The notes: generated by a model not told the origin, from the letters alone. A stretch of DNA of 64,000 nt from Martelella sp963676545 (GCA_963676545.2 CAXXRG010000002.1:1550001-1614000); one strand, 5' to 3'. Shown: positions 19,927 to 29,112, counted from the stretch's first letter. Program-made: numbers and translations.

Positions 19927-20706
19927 CTAGACAGTGCCTCCCAGCGAGGATTCGAGTTCGACAAGTTCACGCCCGCCCGCCATCAGGTCCTGCAACTGCT
20001 CGGCGTTGATCTCGCCGCGTTTGGCAGTTCCCAGCGTCTTGCCGTGATTGATGACGGTAAAGCGATCGCCGACGGCCAGCGCATGGCGGACATTATGGGT
20101 GATAAAGACAACGCCGATACCCTTCTTGCGCACCGCATCGATGGTGGAAAGCACATTCGCCGTCTGGCGCACGCCAAGCGCCGAGGTCGGCTCGTCGAGG
20201 ATCAGCACGCGCGCGCCGAAATAGACGGCGCGGGAAATGGCAACCGTCTGCCGCTCGCCGCCTGAGAGCGTGCCGACAGCCTGATCGGCGGAGCGCAGGT
20301 GAATGCCCATCTTCGCCATTTCCTCAACGGTGATGGCCCCCGCCTTCTTGTGGTCGAACACCTTGATCGGGCCGATGCGCCGCTCGGGCTCCCGGCCCAT
20401 CCAGAAGTTGCGGGTCACCGACATCAGCGGGATCATCGCCAGATCCTGATAGACCGTGGCAACGCCCGCCGCCATCGCATCGCGCGGATCGTTGAAGGTG
20501 ACTTCCTTGCCATCGACCAGAATGCGGCCGTAGCTCGGCTTGTGCACGCCCGACATGGTCTTGATGAAGGTGGACTTGCCCGCGCCATTATCGCCGAGCA
20601 GGCAGTGGCACTCCCCGGCCATCACCGAGAGCGAGACGCCGGCCAGCGCGATCACCGGGCCGAAATGCTTTTCGATTTCCTGAAGTTCGATCAGAGGTGC
20701 GCTCAT
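19927..20706 (-). CDS. Inositol/sugar ABC transporter ATP-binding protein
   Basis: ATPase of a ribose/inositol-type importer. Walker A is GDNGAGKST, the signature is LSGGERQTVAISRA, Walker B is VLILDEPTSALG, and a switch histidine is in FITHN. At 259 aa it has one ATPase domain, unlike the double RbsA type, as in the FrcA/IatA subgroup. It lies between the permease (2 bases upstream) and iolC (3 bases downstream), so uptake and catabolism are in one operon. Confidence 0.92.
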   Translation of the reverse strand: MSAPLIELQEIEKHFGPVIALAGVSLSVMAGECHCLLGDNGAGKSTFIKTMSGVHKPSYGRILVDGKEVTFNDPRDAMAAGVATVYQDLAMIPLMSVTRNFWMGREPERRIGPIKVFDHKKAGAITVEEMAKMGIHLRSADQAVGTLSGGERQTVAISRAVYFGARVLILDEPTSALGVRQTANVLSTIDAVRKKGIGVVFITHNVRHALAVGDRFTVINHGKTLGTAKRGEINAEQLQDLMAGGRELVELESSLGGTV

Positions 20707-20708
20707 CT

Positions 20709-21854
20709 CTAGCGTTCTCCCGTGATGCGACGGCGGATATAGGTGTTGAGGATGACGGCGAGCAGCAGGATGACGCCGAGGAACACCCTGAACAGCGAAC
20801 TTTCGACGCCTGCAAAGAACAGGCCCTGCTGGACCACGCCGAAGATCAGCGCGCCAAGCGCCGCGCCGATGACGGAACCGTAACCGCCGGTGAGCAACGC
20901 GCCGCCGATGACCACCGAAATGATCGCTTCGAACTCCTTCAGAAGGCCGCGGTCCGCCGCCGCCGAGCCAAACTCCATTACCTGGCAGGTGGCGAAGATC
21001 GTGGCGCAGAAGGCCGTCAGCATGAACATCAGGATCTTCACCCGGTTGACCGGTACGCCGACATAGCGCGCAGCCTGGGCATCGCCGCCGGCGGCGAAGA
21101 TCCAGTTGCCGAATTTCGTCCGTACCAGCAGGAAATGGCCGAGCACGATCAGGATCAGCGCCCAGACCATCAGCATCGGAATGCCGTCGACGACGGGCTG
21201 CCCGGCGCGCGGACCGGCGACGAAGGTCGCGATCATGTCATTATCGGCAAGCCAGCGGAAGAAGCCGCCGAAAACCTTGCCGCCGAAAAGCGCGGCGACG
21301 ACATCGCCTTCCGATGCCTCGCGCACACCGCCGATAATCGTCTTGCCGGTGGTCGAGATGGCGATGAAGATCGTCAGCCCGCGCAGGATGAACAGAAAGG
21401 CCAGCGTGACGATGAAGGACGGAAGGCCGGTGCGGATCACCAGAAAGCCGTTCAGCGCGCCAATGGCGACCGCGATGGCAAAGGCGGTGATGATCGCAAG
21501 CCAGGCGGGCCAACCCCATTGCACCGTCAAGAGCGCGATGATGATGCCGGAAAAGCCGATCATGGAGCCGATCGACAGGTCGAACTCTCCCGCGATCATC
21601 AACAGGCAGGCGCCGACCGCGATGATGGCGAACTGCGCCGAGACCGTGCCCCAGTTGATGAAGCCTTCGGCCGAAAACATACCGCTGTCGCCGGCAATCG
21701 TGGCAAACAGCAGAAAAACGAGAATGGTGCCGCAGATGGAGCCGAGCTCCGGCCGTATCAGCATCTTGCGCCAGCGCGGCACGGGACGCATGCGCTCCTC
21801 GAGGATCAACTCCTCGATCGGCCGGTGCGGCTTTTGTTCATGGGATTTGGTCAT
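20709..21854 (-). CDS. Inositol/sugar ABC transporter permease
   Basis: Membrane subunit of 381 aa with about ten hydrophobic segments of the branched-chain/ribose permease family (BPD_transp_2). Typical strings are GEFDLSIGSMIGFSG and GGALLTGGYGSVIGAALGALIFGVVQQGL. The first about 40 residues are hydrophilic. A substrate of myo-inositol is inferred from the operon with iolCDEB. Confidence 0.92.
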   Translation of the reverse strand: MTKSHEQKPHRPIEELILEERMRPVPRWRKMLIRPELGSICGTILVFLLFATIAGDSGMFSAEGFINWGTVSAQFAIIAVGACLLMIAGEFDLSIGSMIGFSGIIIALLTVQWGWPAWLAIITAFAIAVAIGALNGFLVIRTGLPSFIVTLAFLFILRGLTIFIAISTTGKTIIGGVREASEGDVVAALFGGKVFGGFFRWLADNDMIATFVAGPRAGQPVVDGIPMLMVWALILIVLGHFLLVRTKFGNWIFAAGGDAQAARYVGVPVNRVKILMFMLTAFCATIFATCQVMEFGSAAADRGLLKEFEAIISVVIGGALLTGGYGSVIGAALGALIFGVVQQGLFFAGVESSLFRVFLGVILLLAVILNTYIRRRITGER

Positions 21855-21938
21855 CGGATTGTCTCCGCCGCGTAGGCAATGGTTCCCCGCGCCGGCGGCG
21901 CGTTTTCGCTGCCTGCCGCACCGGGCGTCTCAAGGGAC

Positions 21939-21983
21939 CGGCGGTTGCCGGCCAGGACGCCGCGCGGACAAGCGCGCGGCGTC
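21939..21983 (-). promoter_or_regulatory. Intercistronic hairpins after the binding-protein gene
   Basis: GACGCCGCGCG (21956-21966) pairs with CGCGCGGCGTC (21973-21983), 11 base pairs with a 6-base loop; a smaller CCGGC-GGTT-GCCGG hairpin lies beside it. No T run follows. Such hairpins commonly stabilise the binding-protein mRNA and reduce read-through, giving excess binding protein. Confidence 0.55.
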
Positions 21984-21997
21984 GCCATTGTCAAAGT

Positions 21998-22945
21998 TCA
22001 GCGATACTGGCCGGCGTATTTCTCAACCAGCTCGATATTGCTGTCGGTGATGAAGCCGGGCCCCGAATTGATCGAGTTGCCCGGCATGACGCCGTAGCGA
22101 GCGTACTTGGTCAGGATAACCACCGGCAGGTAACCCTGCAGGTAAGGCTGCTGGTCGATCGCGAAGTTGATCGTGCCGGCCTTGATCGCATCGGCAATGC
22201 CGCTCGAAAGGTCGAACGTGCCGAAATAGACCTGGCCCGCCTTGCCGGTTTCATCGAGCGCGGCAATCGTCGGCTCGGCTGAGTTGGGGCCGAGCGTCAG
22301 GATCGCGCCGGTATCCGGGTTGGCGTTCAGATAAGCCATCACCTTCGACTTGACCTCGGACGGGTCCAGGCCGCTGTCGATCATCTGCTGCCCGAGCTCA
22401 ACGCCCAGACCGTCGGCAAAGCCCTGGCAACGCTCAACGGATGCCGGATTGGTGATGTAGTGGTTGACGCACAGGAAGCTGTCGGCATCCGACTCCTTCT
22501 TGGCGCGCTCGCCGGCAAGCTTGCCCGCCATATACTCCGGCTGGCCCACATGCATCATCGCGCCGAGCTCTTTCGACTGCTCTTCGGTGCCCGAATTGAT
22601 GGTGATCACCGGAATGCCCTTGGCCACGGCATCCGAGATCGGTCCGGAAAGAACGTCATAATCGGCGATCGTGACGATGATGCCGTCCGGATTGGACGCG
22701 GCGGCCTGCTGCACGATACGGCCCATATCGGCAAGGTCGCCCGTCGGCGGGTTGCGGTATTCCACTTCGACGTCCATCTGCTCGCCCGCGACATTGATCG
22801 CGTTCTTGATCGTGTTCCACCAGCTGTCGCTGTCGGGCGCATGCGAAATCAGCACGAAGCGCTCACCCTCGGCCCAGGCCGCGGCGGGCGCTAGGCTCGT
22901 CAGTGCGACGGCAGCGGCCGCCAGCGCAAGAAATCTGCTTTTCAT
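21998..22945 (-). CDS. Inositol/sugar ABC transporter periplasmic binding protein
   Basis: Periplasmic sugar-binding protein (Peripla_BP_4, RbsB/IbpA-like) of 315 aa. The signal peptide is MKSRFLALAAAAVALTSLAP followed by AAAWA, with cleavage likely after AWA. The mature part opens with the first beta strand FVLISHAPDSDSWWNT and has VTIADYDVL and GVTINSG-like hinge regions (here VITINSGTEEQ). ATG 22945 is chosen because GGAGGA lies just upstream; an in-frame ATG at 22963 would add six residues and no site. First gene of the inositol operon. Myo-inositol is the inferred ligand. Confidence 0.93.
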   Translation of the reverse strand: MKSRFLALAAAAVALTSLAPAAAWAEGERFVLISHAPDSDSWWNTIKNAINVAGEQMDVEVEYRNPPTGDLADMGRIVQQAAASNPDGIIVTIADYDVLSGPISDAVAKGIPVITINSGTEEQSKELGAMMHVGQPEYMAGKLAGERAKKESDADSFLCVNHYITNPASVERCQGFADGLGVELGQQMIDSGLDPSEVKSKVMAYLNANPDTGAILTLGPNSAEPTIAALDETGKAGQVYFGTFDLSSGIADAIKAGTINFAIDQQPYLQGYLPVVILTKYARYGVMPGNSINSGPGFITDSNIELVEKYAGQYR

Positions 22946-23003
22946 CTTCAAGTCCTCCTCCAAGGGATGAATTCGCCCCGACCTCCTCCCGGCAAGGGCA
23001 ATA

Positions 23004-23031
23004 CCGGAACGCGAACCGGTTCACGTTCCGG
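23004..23031. promoter_or_regulatory. Near-perfect 28-bp palindrome upstream of inositol operon
   Basis: CCGGAACG-C-GAACC (left half) mirrors GGTTC-A-CGTTCCGG (right half); only one symmetric pair is mismatched. Centre AACCGGTT recalls LacI-type operators, or it can form a stem in the 5' leader. It is 59 bases from the binding-protein start and 3 bases from the GGAA/TTCC site. Confidence 0.55.
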
Positions 23032-23034
23032 AAA

Positions 23035-23048
23035 GGAATTTAAATTCC
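23035..23048. promoter_or_regulatory. Candidate RpiR/IolR operator (inositol operon)
   Basis: GGAATTTAAATTCC is a perfect palindrome of the GGAA-N6-TTCC layout described for rhizobial inositol regulators. It lies about 90 bases upstream of the binding-protein start, just after a CATAAT that could be a -10 element on the minus strand. A related site is at 23954-23967. Confidence 0.6.
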
Positions 23049-23069
23049 ATTATGCCACGATTGCAATAT

Positions 23070-23906
23070 TTATTTTCTATTTTTTCCATTCTCGCGTGCG
23101 GCGCCCACGGACACTGCAAGCGAGATGGCAAGCGACAATGATCCGGAAAGGGCACGGAAGGCGCCGACATCGGGTTCGGCCACATTCAGTGTGGTGGCGC
23201 CGAGCTGAACCAGCGGACTGGTGACGTAGTCGGTAATGGCGACGAGGCCTGCGCCGCGCGCCCTGCCCGCCTCGGCGATCTCCAGGGTCCGCTCGGTATA
23301 GGGGGCGAAGGTGACCGCCAGAACGGCATCGCCGGGCCGAATGGCATATTCCAGCCCGAGCCCCGCAATTCCCGTATGCAGAATTGCCGGGATATCCATT
23401 TTCTCGAAGGCATAGGCGAGATAGGAAGTTACCGGAAAGGCGCGGCGGAAGCCGACGAGGTGGATGGTCTCGGCCTTTGCCAACATCGCCACGGCCTCGT
23501 TCAGCGCGTCCGTCTCGACCGAGGTCAGCAGGTTTTCCAGCGACAGCCGGCCGACCTCGACGAATTCGGCAAGAAGTGCCGCCGGACTGTCCGACCCGTG
23601 ATCGCGCAGCGAATCGATGCGCGTCGCATAATCCGGCCACTTGCGCGAATAATCGCTGCGGAACAGGCGCTGCATCTGGGAAAAGCCCGAAAAGCCCAGT
23701 TCCTGGCAGAACCGCATGAAGGCCGAGGGCTGGACGCCGGCCTCCGCCGAAAGCTCGGCCACCGTCGAAACCGCGACCCGGTCGGGATTGGCGGCAACGA
23801 AATCGGCGCATTGCTTCAGGCGCTTGGGAAACCCCGGTGAGCGCTCCGCGAGGCGGACAAAGAAGGCATCGATCGTATCGGGCGCATCACTGGCATGGTT
23901 GGGCAT
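23070..23906 (-). CDS. RpiR/MurR-family transcriptional regulator of inositol genes
   Basis: DNA-binding protein of 278 aa. The N-terminal HTH_6 domain covers about residues 8-85 (FPKRLKQCADFVAANPDRVAVSTVAELSAEAGV pattern), and the C-terminal SIS domain, which binds phosphosugars, contains IHLVGFRRAFPVTSYLAYAF. Start ATG 23906 is favoured because GGAG lies 5 bases upstream; in-frame ATGs at 23933 and 23942 are possible. It sits between the inositol operon and the divergent dehydrogenase, with GGAA-N6-TTCC-like sites on both sides, as expected for a local repressor of the pathway. Confidence 0.88.
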   Translation of the reverse strand: MPNHASDAPDTIDAFFVRLAERSPGFPKRLKQCADFVAANPDRVAVSTVAELSAEAGVQPSAFMRFCQELGFSGFSQMQRLFRSDYSRKWPDYATRIDSLRDHGSDSPAALLAEFVEVGRLSLENLLTSVETDALNEAVAMLAKAETIHLVGFRRAFPVTSYLAYAFEKMDIPAILHTGIAGLGLEYAIRPGDAVLAVTFAPYTERTLEIAEAGRARGAGLVAITDYVTSPLVQLGATTLNVAEPDVGAFRALSGSLSLAISLAVSVGAARENGKNRK

Positions 23907-23953
23907 GGGCGGCTCCGCTATTGCGCTTGACATATTCCACATTTGGTGTTTTT

Positions 23954-23967
23954 AGAATTTTTATTCC
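23954..23967. promoter_or_regulatory. Second candidate RpiR/IolR operator (regulator/idhA divergence)
   Basis: AGAATTTTTATTCC matches GGAATTTAAATTCC in layout with a few changes. It lies between the divergent regulator and inositol dehydrogenase starts. Confidence 0.5.
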
Positions 23968-24020
23968 ATTTTCACAAGCGGCACAAGATCGATCGCCGAT
24001 ACGGAATAGCGGGAGGATAT

Positions 24021-25025
24021 ATGACTGTATCGATTGCACTTTTGGGCGCAGGGCGGATAGGCCGCGTGCATGCGCGCGCCGTCACCTCGGTGGCTGGCGT
24101 CCGGCTCGCCGCCATCGCCGACGCCAACGCGGAAGCCGCCGGCGAGATTGCCGCGCTTTACGAGACCGTTGTCTCGACGATCGACGATATCGCCGCTGAC
24201 GACACTATCGACGCGGTTATCATCGCGACGCCGACCGGAACCCATGCCGATCTGATCGAGAAATTCGCCCGCGCCGGCAAGGCGATCTTCTGCGAAAAGC
24301 CCGTCGATCTCGATTCGGCCCGTGCCCGCCAGTGCCTTGCCGTGGTCGAGGAGACCGGCGCGCGGCTGATGCTCGGCTTCAACCGCCGATTCGACCCGAA
24401 CTTCCAGGCGCTGAAGCAGACGATCGCCGACGGCAAGATCGGCAATCCCGAAATGCTGCACATCGTTTCCCGCGACCCTGCCCCGCCGCCGATTTCCTAC
24501 CTCGCCTCCTCCGGCGGTTTCTTCAAGGACATGACGATCCACGATTTCGACATGAGCCGGTTCCTGCTTGGTGAGGAAATCGAGACCGTGCAGGCCAGCG
24601 GCTCGGCGCTGATTGACCCGGAGATTGGCAAGATCGGCGATTTCGACAGCGCCTCGACCATCCTGACTACCGTTACCGGTCGCCAGTGCACGATTTCCAA
24701 TTCGCGCCGCGCCACTTTCGGCTACGACCAGCGGATCGAGGTTCTGGGCTCCAAGGGCGCGGTTTCGGCGGAAAACCTCCGCCCCGCCTCGATCGAGCTT
24801 GCGACGGCGGAGGGTTTTCTGCGCCCCCCCATCTATGATTTCTTCATGACCCGCTATGTCGATGCCTTTGCCGCAGAAATCCGCAGTTTTGCGGAGAACC
24901 TGAAATCGGGCGCGGCGATGACGCCCAGCGGCGATGACGGGCTGAAGGCGCTGGAGATCGCCGAGGCGGCCGACCTTTCGGCGCGCGAGAAACGCCTGGT
25001 CTACCTCTCGGAGATCCGGGGCTGA
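24021..25025 (+). CDS. idhA: myo-Inositol 2-dehydrogenase
   Basis: Oxidises myo-inositol to scyllo-inosose with NAD+, the first step of the pathway. The 334-aa protein of the Gfo/Idh/MocA family has the Rossmann motif LLGAGRIGRVHARAV at its N-terminus, the conserved FCEKPVDLD, and the catalytic Asp/His region GGFFKDMTIHDFDMSRFL. Start ATG 24021 has GGAGG 4-8 bases upstream; the frame stays open further back through the operator region but with no better start. A strong terminator follows at 25071. Confidence 0.95.
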   Translation: MTVSIALLGAGRIGRVHARAVTSVAGVRLAAIADANAEAAGEIAALYETVVSTIDDIAADDTIDAVIIATPTGTHADLIEKFARAGKAIFCEKPVDLDSARARQCLAVVEETGARLMLGFNRRFDPNFQALKQTIADGKIGNPEMLHIVSRDPAPPPISYLASSGGFFKDMTIHDFDMSRFLLGEEIETVQASGSALIDPEIGKIGDFDSASTILTTVTGRQCTISNSRRATFGYDQRIEVLGSKGAVSAENLRPASIELATAEGFLRPPIYDFFMTRYVDAFAAEIRSFAENLKSGAAMTPSGDDGLKALEIAEAADLSAREKRLVYLSEIRG

Positions 25026-25070
25026 GCGTCTTGCCAAAGCCTGTGGCAAAGCGAAACCGACGATGAAGAT

Positions 25071-25104
25071 GGCCCGAAACGCTGCCCGGCGTTTCGGGCC
25101 TTTT
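25071..25104 (+). terminator. Rho-independent terminator after idhA
   Basis: GGCCCGAAACGC (25071-25082) pairs perfectly with GCGTTTCGGGCC (25089-25100), loop TGCCCG, then TTTTCCC. Confidence 0.85.
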
Positions 25105-25207
25105 CCCATGCGGGAAAATTTCAACGTCGGGAAAACGCGCCGACAGGCTCGATCCGGACGACGGGATTTGCGATAGTGGCGATCTCTGCCACCTCAAGGA
25201 ATCTCTC

Positions 25208-27028
25208 TTGCCCGAACTGACCCTCGCCGACCCGCTTGCCGTCCTCAAGGAGATCTACGGCTACTCGGAATTTCGCGGCAAACAGGCCGCCGTGATTGAT
25301 CAGGTCGTCTCCGGCGGCGATGCCGTGGTTCTGTTTCCCACCGGAGCCGGAAAGTCGCTCTGCTATCAGGTTCCCGCCCTCTGCCGCCAGGGCGTCGGCG
25401 TGGTAATCTCGCCGTTGATCGCGCTGATGCGCGACCAGGTCGAGGCGCTGAAACAGCTTGGTGTCCGGGCAGCGGCAATGAACTCCTCGCTGTCGCAGGA
25501 GGATTTCATCGCGACGCGGCGTGCCCTTGCGCGCGGCGAACTCGATCTTCTCTATGTGACGCCCGAGCGCGTCGCCACGGCGGGGTTCATGGACATGATG
25601 CGCGATCTTCAGATAGCGCTCTTCGCCATTGACGAGGCGCATTGCGTTTCCCAGTGGGGCCATGATTTCCGGCCGGAATACCGCGCGCTCGACCGGCTGG
25701 CGGAGGCCTTTCCCGGCGTTCCGCGCATGGCGCTGACGGCAACGGCCGATCCGCATACCCGTGAAGACATCATCGAGCGGCTGGCGCTCACGAATGCGGC
25801 GGTGTTCACCACCTCCTTCGATCGCCCCAACATCACCTATGAGATCGTCGAGCGGGCGCAGCCGCGCCGCCAGCTTCTCGATTTCCTCGCCCGCCACAAG
25901 GGCGAGAGCGGCATCGTCTACTGCCTCTCGCGCGCCAAGGTGGAGGAAACCGCCGAATGGCTGAATGGCGAGGGCATAAAGGCGCTCGCCTATCACGCCG
26001 GCATGGCGCGCGAGGTGCGGGACGCCAATCAGGACGCTTTCCTGAAGGAAGACGAGCTCTGCCTTGTGGCAACCGTCGCCTTCGGCATGGGGATCGACAA
26101 GCCGGATGTGCGCTATGTCGCCCATCTCGATCTGCCGGGCTCGGTCGAGGCCTATTATCAGGAGACCGGACGCGCCGGACGCGACGGCCTGCCGGCTGAT
26201 GCCTGGATGGTCTACGGCATGGCGGACGTCACCCAACGCGGCCGCATGATCGATCGCTCCACCGCCGCCGATGAGATCAAGCGCGTCGAACGCGCCAAGC
26301 TCAATGCCCTGCTCGGCATCTGCGAGACGGCGGACTGCCGCCGACAGGCGATCCTTGCCCATTTCGGCGAAAACCATGACGGCGGCTGCGGCAATTGCGA
26401 CACCTGCCTGTCGCCGGTTGAAACCTGGGATGGCACGGAAGCCGCAATCAAGGCCATGGCCGCGATCTACCGCACCGGCGAGCGCTTTGGCGCGGGCCAT
26501 CTGATCGACGTGCTCACCGGCAACGAAACCGAGCGCACGGAACGCTTCGGCCACACCACCATGCCCGTCTTCGGCGCGGGCAAGGACGTCGCGCCGAAAA
26601 CCTGGCAATCGGTCTATCGGCAATTGCTCGCCAAGGGGCTGATCCGCGTCGATCACGAGGCCTTTGGCGCGTTGAAGCTCGAGCCCGACGCCCGTGCCGT
26701 TTTCCGCCACGAGCGTTCCATCCGCTTCCGCGTCGACCGGACGCCGAAGGGCAAGGCCTCCACCGGCACGCGCAGACGCAACGACGCGAAGGCCGCGCTT
26801 TCCGAACAGGATCAGTCCCTGTTCGAGGCGCTGCGCGCCACCCGCACGGCGCTTGCCAAGGAGCTCGCCGTGCCGCCCTATGTCATCTTTCCCGATACGA
26901 CCCTGATCGCGCTTGCCAGCCAGCGGCCGGGTTCCGCCGAGGCGATGCTCGAAATCCAGGGCATCGGCAAGACCAAGCTGCAGCGCTATGGCGCGGAGTT
27001 TCTCGACACGATCCGCGCCCACGGCTGA
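25208..27028 (+). CDS. recQ: ATP-dependent DNA helicase RecQ
   Basis: 3'-5' helicase of recombinational repair. Walker A is PTGAGKSLCYQVPAL, the DEAH box is AIDEAHCVSQWGHDFRPEY, and motif VI is QETGRAGRDGLPA. A zinc site (CRRQ...CGNCDTC) and RQC winged helix follow, then an HRDC domain in the last 80 residues with HhH-like IQGIGKTKLQRYG. Length 606 aa is normal. The start is a TTG at 25208 with CAAGGA upstream; no ATG lies near. Confidence 0.96.
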   Translation: MPELTLADPLAVLKEIYGYSEFRGKQAAVIDQVVSGGDAVVLFPTGAGKSLCYQVPALCRQGVGVVISPLIALMRDQVEALKQLGVRAAAMNSSLSQEDFIATRRALARGELDLLYVTPERVATAGFMDMMRDLQIALFAIDEAHCVSQWGHDFRPEYRALDRLAEAFPGVPRMALTATADPHTREDIIERLALTNAAVFTTSFDRPNITYEIVERAQPRRQLLDFLARHKGESGIVYCLSRAKVEETAEWLNGEGIKALAYHAGMAREVRDANQDAFLKEDELCLVATVAFGMGIDKPDVRYVAHLDLPGSVEAYYQETGRAGRDGLPADAWMVYGMADVTQRGRMIDRSTAADEIKRVERAKLNALLGICETADCRRQAILAHFGENHDGGCGNCDTCLSPVETWDGTEAAIKAMAAIYRTGERFGAGHLIDVLTGNETERTERFGHTTMPVFGAGKDVAPKTWQSVYRQLLAKGLIRVDHEAFGALKLEPDARAVFRHERSIRFRVDRTPKGKASTGTRRRNDAKAALSEQDQSLFEALRATRTALAKELAVPPYVIFPDTTLIALASQRPGSAEAMLEIQGIGKTKLQRYGAEFLDTIRAHG

Positions 27029-27135
27029 GGCTGTTGCCATCACGTAGAGCCGGATTTTCGCGTTCGTTTTCAATGGAACAATTTCCACTCCCGCCGGTTT
27101 TTCGGATCAGTGTCCGAACCAGAGGAGACATTGCG

Positions 27136-27300
27136 ATGAGCAAGATCGACATGGATAAGGAAACGGAACGCACGCTGCGCCAGGTCGAGCACATGAGCGC
27201 CGGCGGCCATCTCGGCGGCACCTATTTCGGCCAGGAACCGGACGCCAGCACCTCGGCCAACCACGGCCGTTCTCGACCGAACGGCAACAGCCAGAAATAA
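27136..27300 (+). CDS. Small hydrophilic protein, unknown function
   Basis: Protein of 54 aa, MSKIDMDKETERTLRQVEHM at its start, then a Gly/Ser/Asn-rich end. It has a clear GAGGAG site 9 bases before ATG 27136; a longer frame from 27034 lacks one. I do not recognise a family. No signal peptide, no membrane segment. It lies between recQ and a bidirectional terminator. Confidence 0.65.
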   Translation: MSKIDMDKETERTLRQVEHMSAGGHLGGTYFGQEPDASTSANHGRSRPNGNSQK

Positions 27301-27333
27301 ACTCGGGCTCCACTGAGCGCAGCGAAAAAACAA

Positions 27334-27368
27334 AAATCCCGCCGTGCGATTGCCGGCGGGATTTCTCT
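27334..27368. terminator. Bidirectional terminator between convergent genes
   Basis: AAATCCCGCCG (27334-27344) pairs with CGGCGGGATTT (27354-27364), 11 base pairs over a 9-base loop, with A-rich sequence on the left and TCTCTT on the right. It can serve the small protein gene and the leftward aceA transcript. Confidence 0.75.
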
Positions 27369-27420
27369 TGTTCAGATTCTGGCCGTCAGCGAAAGGCCGT
27401 GAGGCCTTGCCGGTCTCCTT

Positions 27421-27693
27421 TCAGCTTGCGGCCAAGCTCTCCTCGACGGCAGGCTCCTCCGCCTGGCCGGCGATGATGATCGGCACCAGAAGATCGCCCC
27501 AGCTCTTGGTGCCGCCGTGATGGCGGGCCGAGCGGATGATCTCGACGGAAACCCCGGCATCGACCGCCCGCATGACCGACTGGTTCAGCCGGTGCAGGTC
27601 GTTGGCAACCATGCGGATTGCCGCCTGCTGCTCGCTTGTCATGCGTGTCGACTGCGCCTCGGCGCGTTCCTTGACATTGATCATGCGCGTCAT
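27421..27693 (-). CDS. Small conserved-looking protein downstream of aceA
   Basis: Protein of 90 aa. ATG 27693 is chosen because GAGGAGG lies just upstream; the frame extends far into aceA but that part is a shadow. The core reads NDLHRLNQSVMRAVDAGVSVEIIRSARHHGG, then SWGDLLVPII and an acidic end. It is hydrophilic and probably cytosolic. Gap to aceA is 40 bases, so it is likely expressed with the glyoxylate shunt. No function can be assigned. Confidence 0.75.
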   Translation of the reverse strand: MTRMINVKERAEAQSTRMTSEQQAAIRMVANDLHRLNQSVMRAVDAGVSVEIIRSARHHGGTKSWGDLLVPIIIAGQAEEPAVEESLAAS

Positions 27694-27733
27694 TTCTTCT
27701 CCTCCTCTTCGAGAAATAATCGCTTCCGCCGGC

Positions 27734-29019
27734 CTATTCGGCCGCCTGGAACTGCGCTGTTTCGGTCGATTCGCCCATCGCCGTGGTTGACCCGGCGCCG
27801 CCTGTGATCGCCATCGAAACGGCGTCGAAATAGCCGGTCCCGACCTCGCGCTGATGGCGGGTCGCGGTGTAGCCGTTGGCTTCCGCCGCAAACTCTGCCT
27901 GCTGCAACTCGCTATAGGCCGCCATCTGACGGTCGCGATAGCCGCGCGCCAGTTCGAACATGCCGAAATTGAGCTGATGGAAGCCGGCAAGCGTGATGAA
28001 CTGGAACTTGTAGCCCATGCCGCCGAGTTCCCTCTGGAAGCGCGCGATATCCTCATCACTCAGGTTTTTCTTCCAGTTGAAGGAAGGCGAGCAGTTATAG
28101 GCAAGCAGCTTGCCCGGATGATGCTTGTGCACGCCCTCGGCAAATTTGCGCGCCTGTTCCAGATCCGGCTTCGACGTCTCGCACCAGATGAGATCGCAGT
28201 AAGGCGCATAGGCAACGGCACGGGCAATGCAGGCTTCGAGCCCGTTGCGGACGCGATAGAAGCCTTCCGCCGTGCGGCCGGCATCGTAATCGACGAAGGG
28301 CTGGTCGCGCTCGTCGATGTCGGAAGTCAGAAGCTTGGCCGCCTCGGCGTCCGTGCGCGCGATGACCAGCGTCGGCACGCCCATGACATCGGCGGCAAGC
28401 CGGGCGGCTGTCAGGTTGCGAATATGAGCGGCCGTCGGGATCAGAACCTTGCCGCCGAGATGGCCGCACTTCTTCTCCGAGGCCAGCTGATCCTCGAAAT
28501 GAACGCCCGCAGCACCGCCTCGATATAGGCCTTCATGATCTCGAAAGCGTTCAGCGGACCGCCGAACCCCGCCTCAGCATCCGCGACGATCGGGGCGAAC
28601 CAGGTTTCTACGGAAAGGCCATTGCCTTCGGATGTCTCAATCTGATCAGCACGTTGAAGCGTTTTGTTGATCCGCTTTACAAGCTCTGGACCAGCATTGG
28701 CGGGGTAGAGCGACTGGTCCGGATACATGGCGGATGCGGTGTTGGCATCGGCGGCGACCTGCCAGCCGGAAAGATAGATCGCCTTGAGCCCGGCACGGAC
28801 CATCTGCATGGCCTGGTTGCCCGAGAGCGCGCCGAGCGCGTTGACGAAATCATCTTCATGGATCAGTTTCCAGAGCCGCTTGGCGCCCTCCTCCGCCAGC
28901 GTCGAGCGGATGCGGACCGAGCCGCGCAGCCGCTTGACGTCATCCGCGCTGTAGCTCCGCTCGATACCATCAAAACGCCCTTCGGCTGCGCCTTCGACAA
29001 GATTGTAAAATTCAGACAT
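27734..29019 (-). pseudogene. aceA: Isocitrate lyase, interrupted by a one-base frameshift
   Basis: Glyoxylate-shunt enzyme that splits isocitrate into glyoxylate and succinate. The N-terminal half (from MSEFYNLVEGAAEGRFDG, ATG 29019 with GAGGAGG upstream) runs in one frame to AYIEA; the rest, including the catalytic KKCGH loop and IARTDAEAAKLL, runs in another. At 28515-28516 the plus strand has CC where CCC would restore GAG-GCG-GGT-GCT-GCG (EAGAAGVHFEDQ). With one base restored the product would be 428 aa, the usual length. It may be a true loss of function or an assembly error in a short run of C. All other family features are intact. Confidence 0.85.
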
Positions 29020-29112
29020 GCCCATTCCTCCTCTTCCAGGCAAATTGAATGCCGCCGGATACTGAACACCGATTGACGACAGTTCATGTGACATTTTTTA
29101 CTGAATTGATGA

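Noticed and set aside
25121..27088. 655-codon open frame opposite recQ
   Set aside because: RecQ motifs are complete on the plus strand; the opposite frame has no domain.
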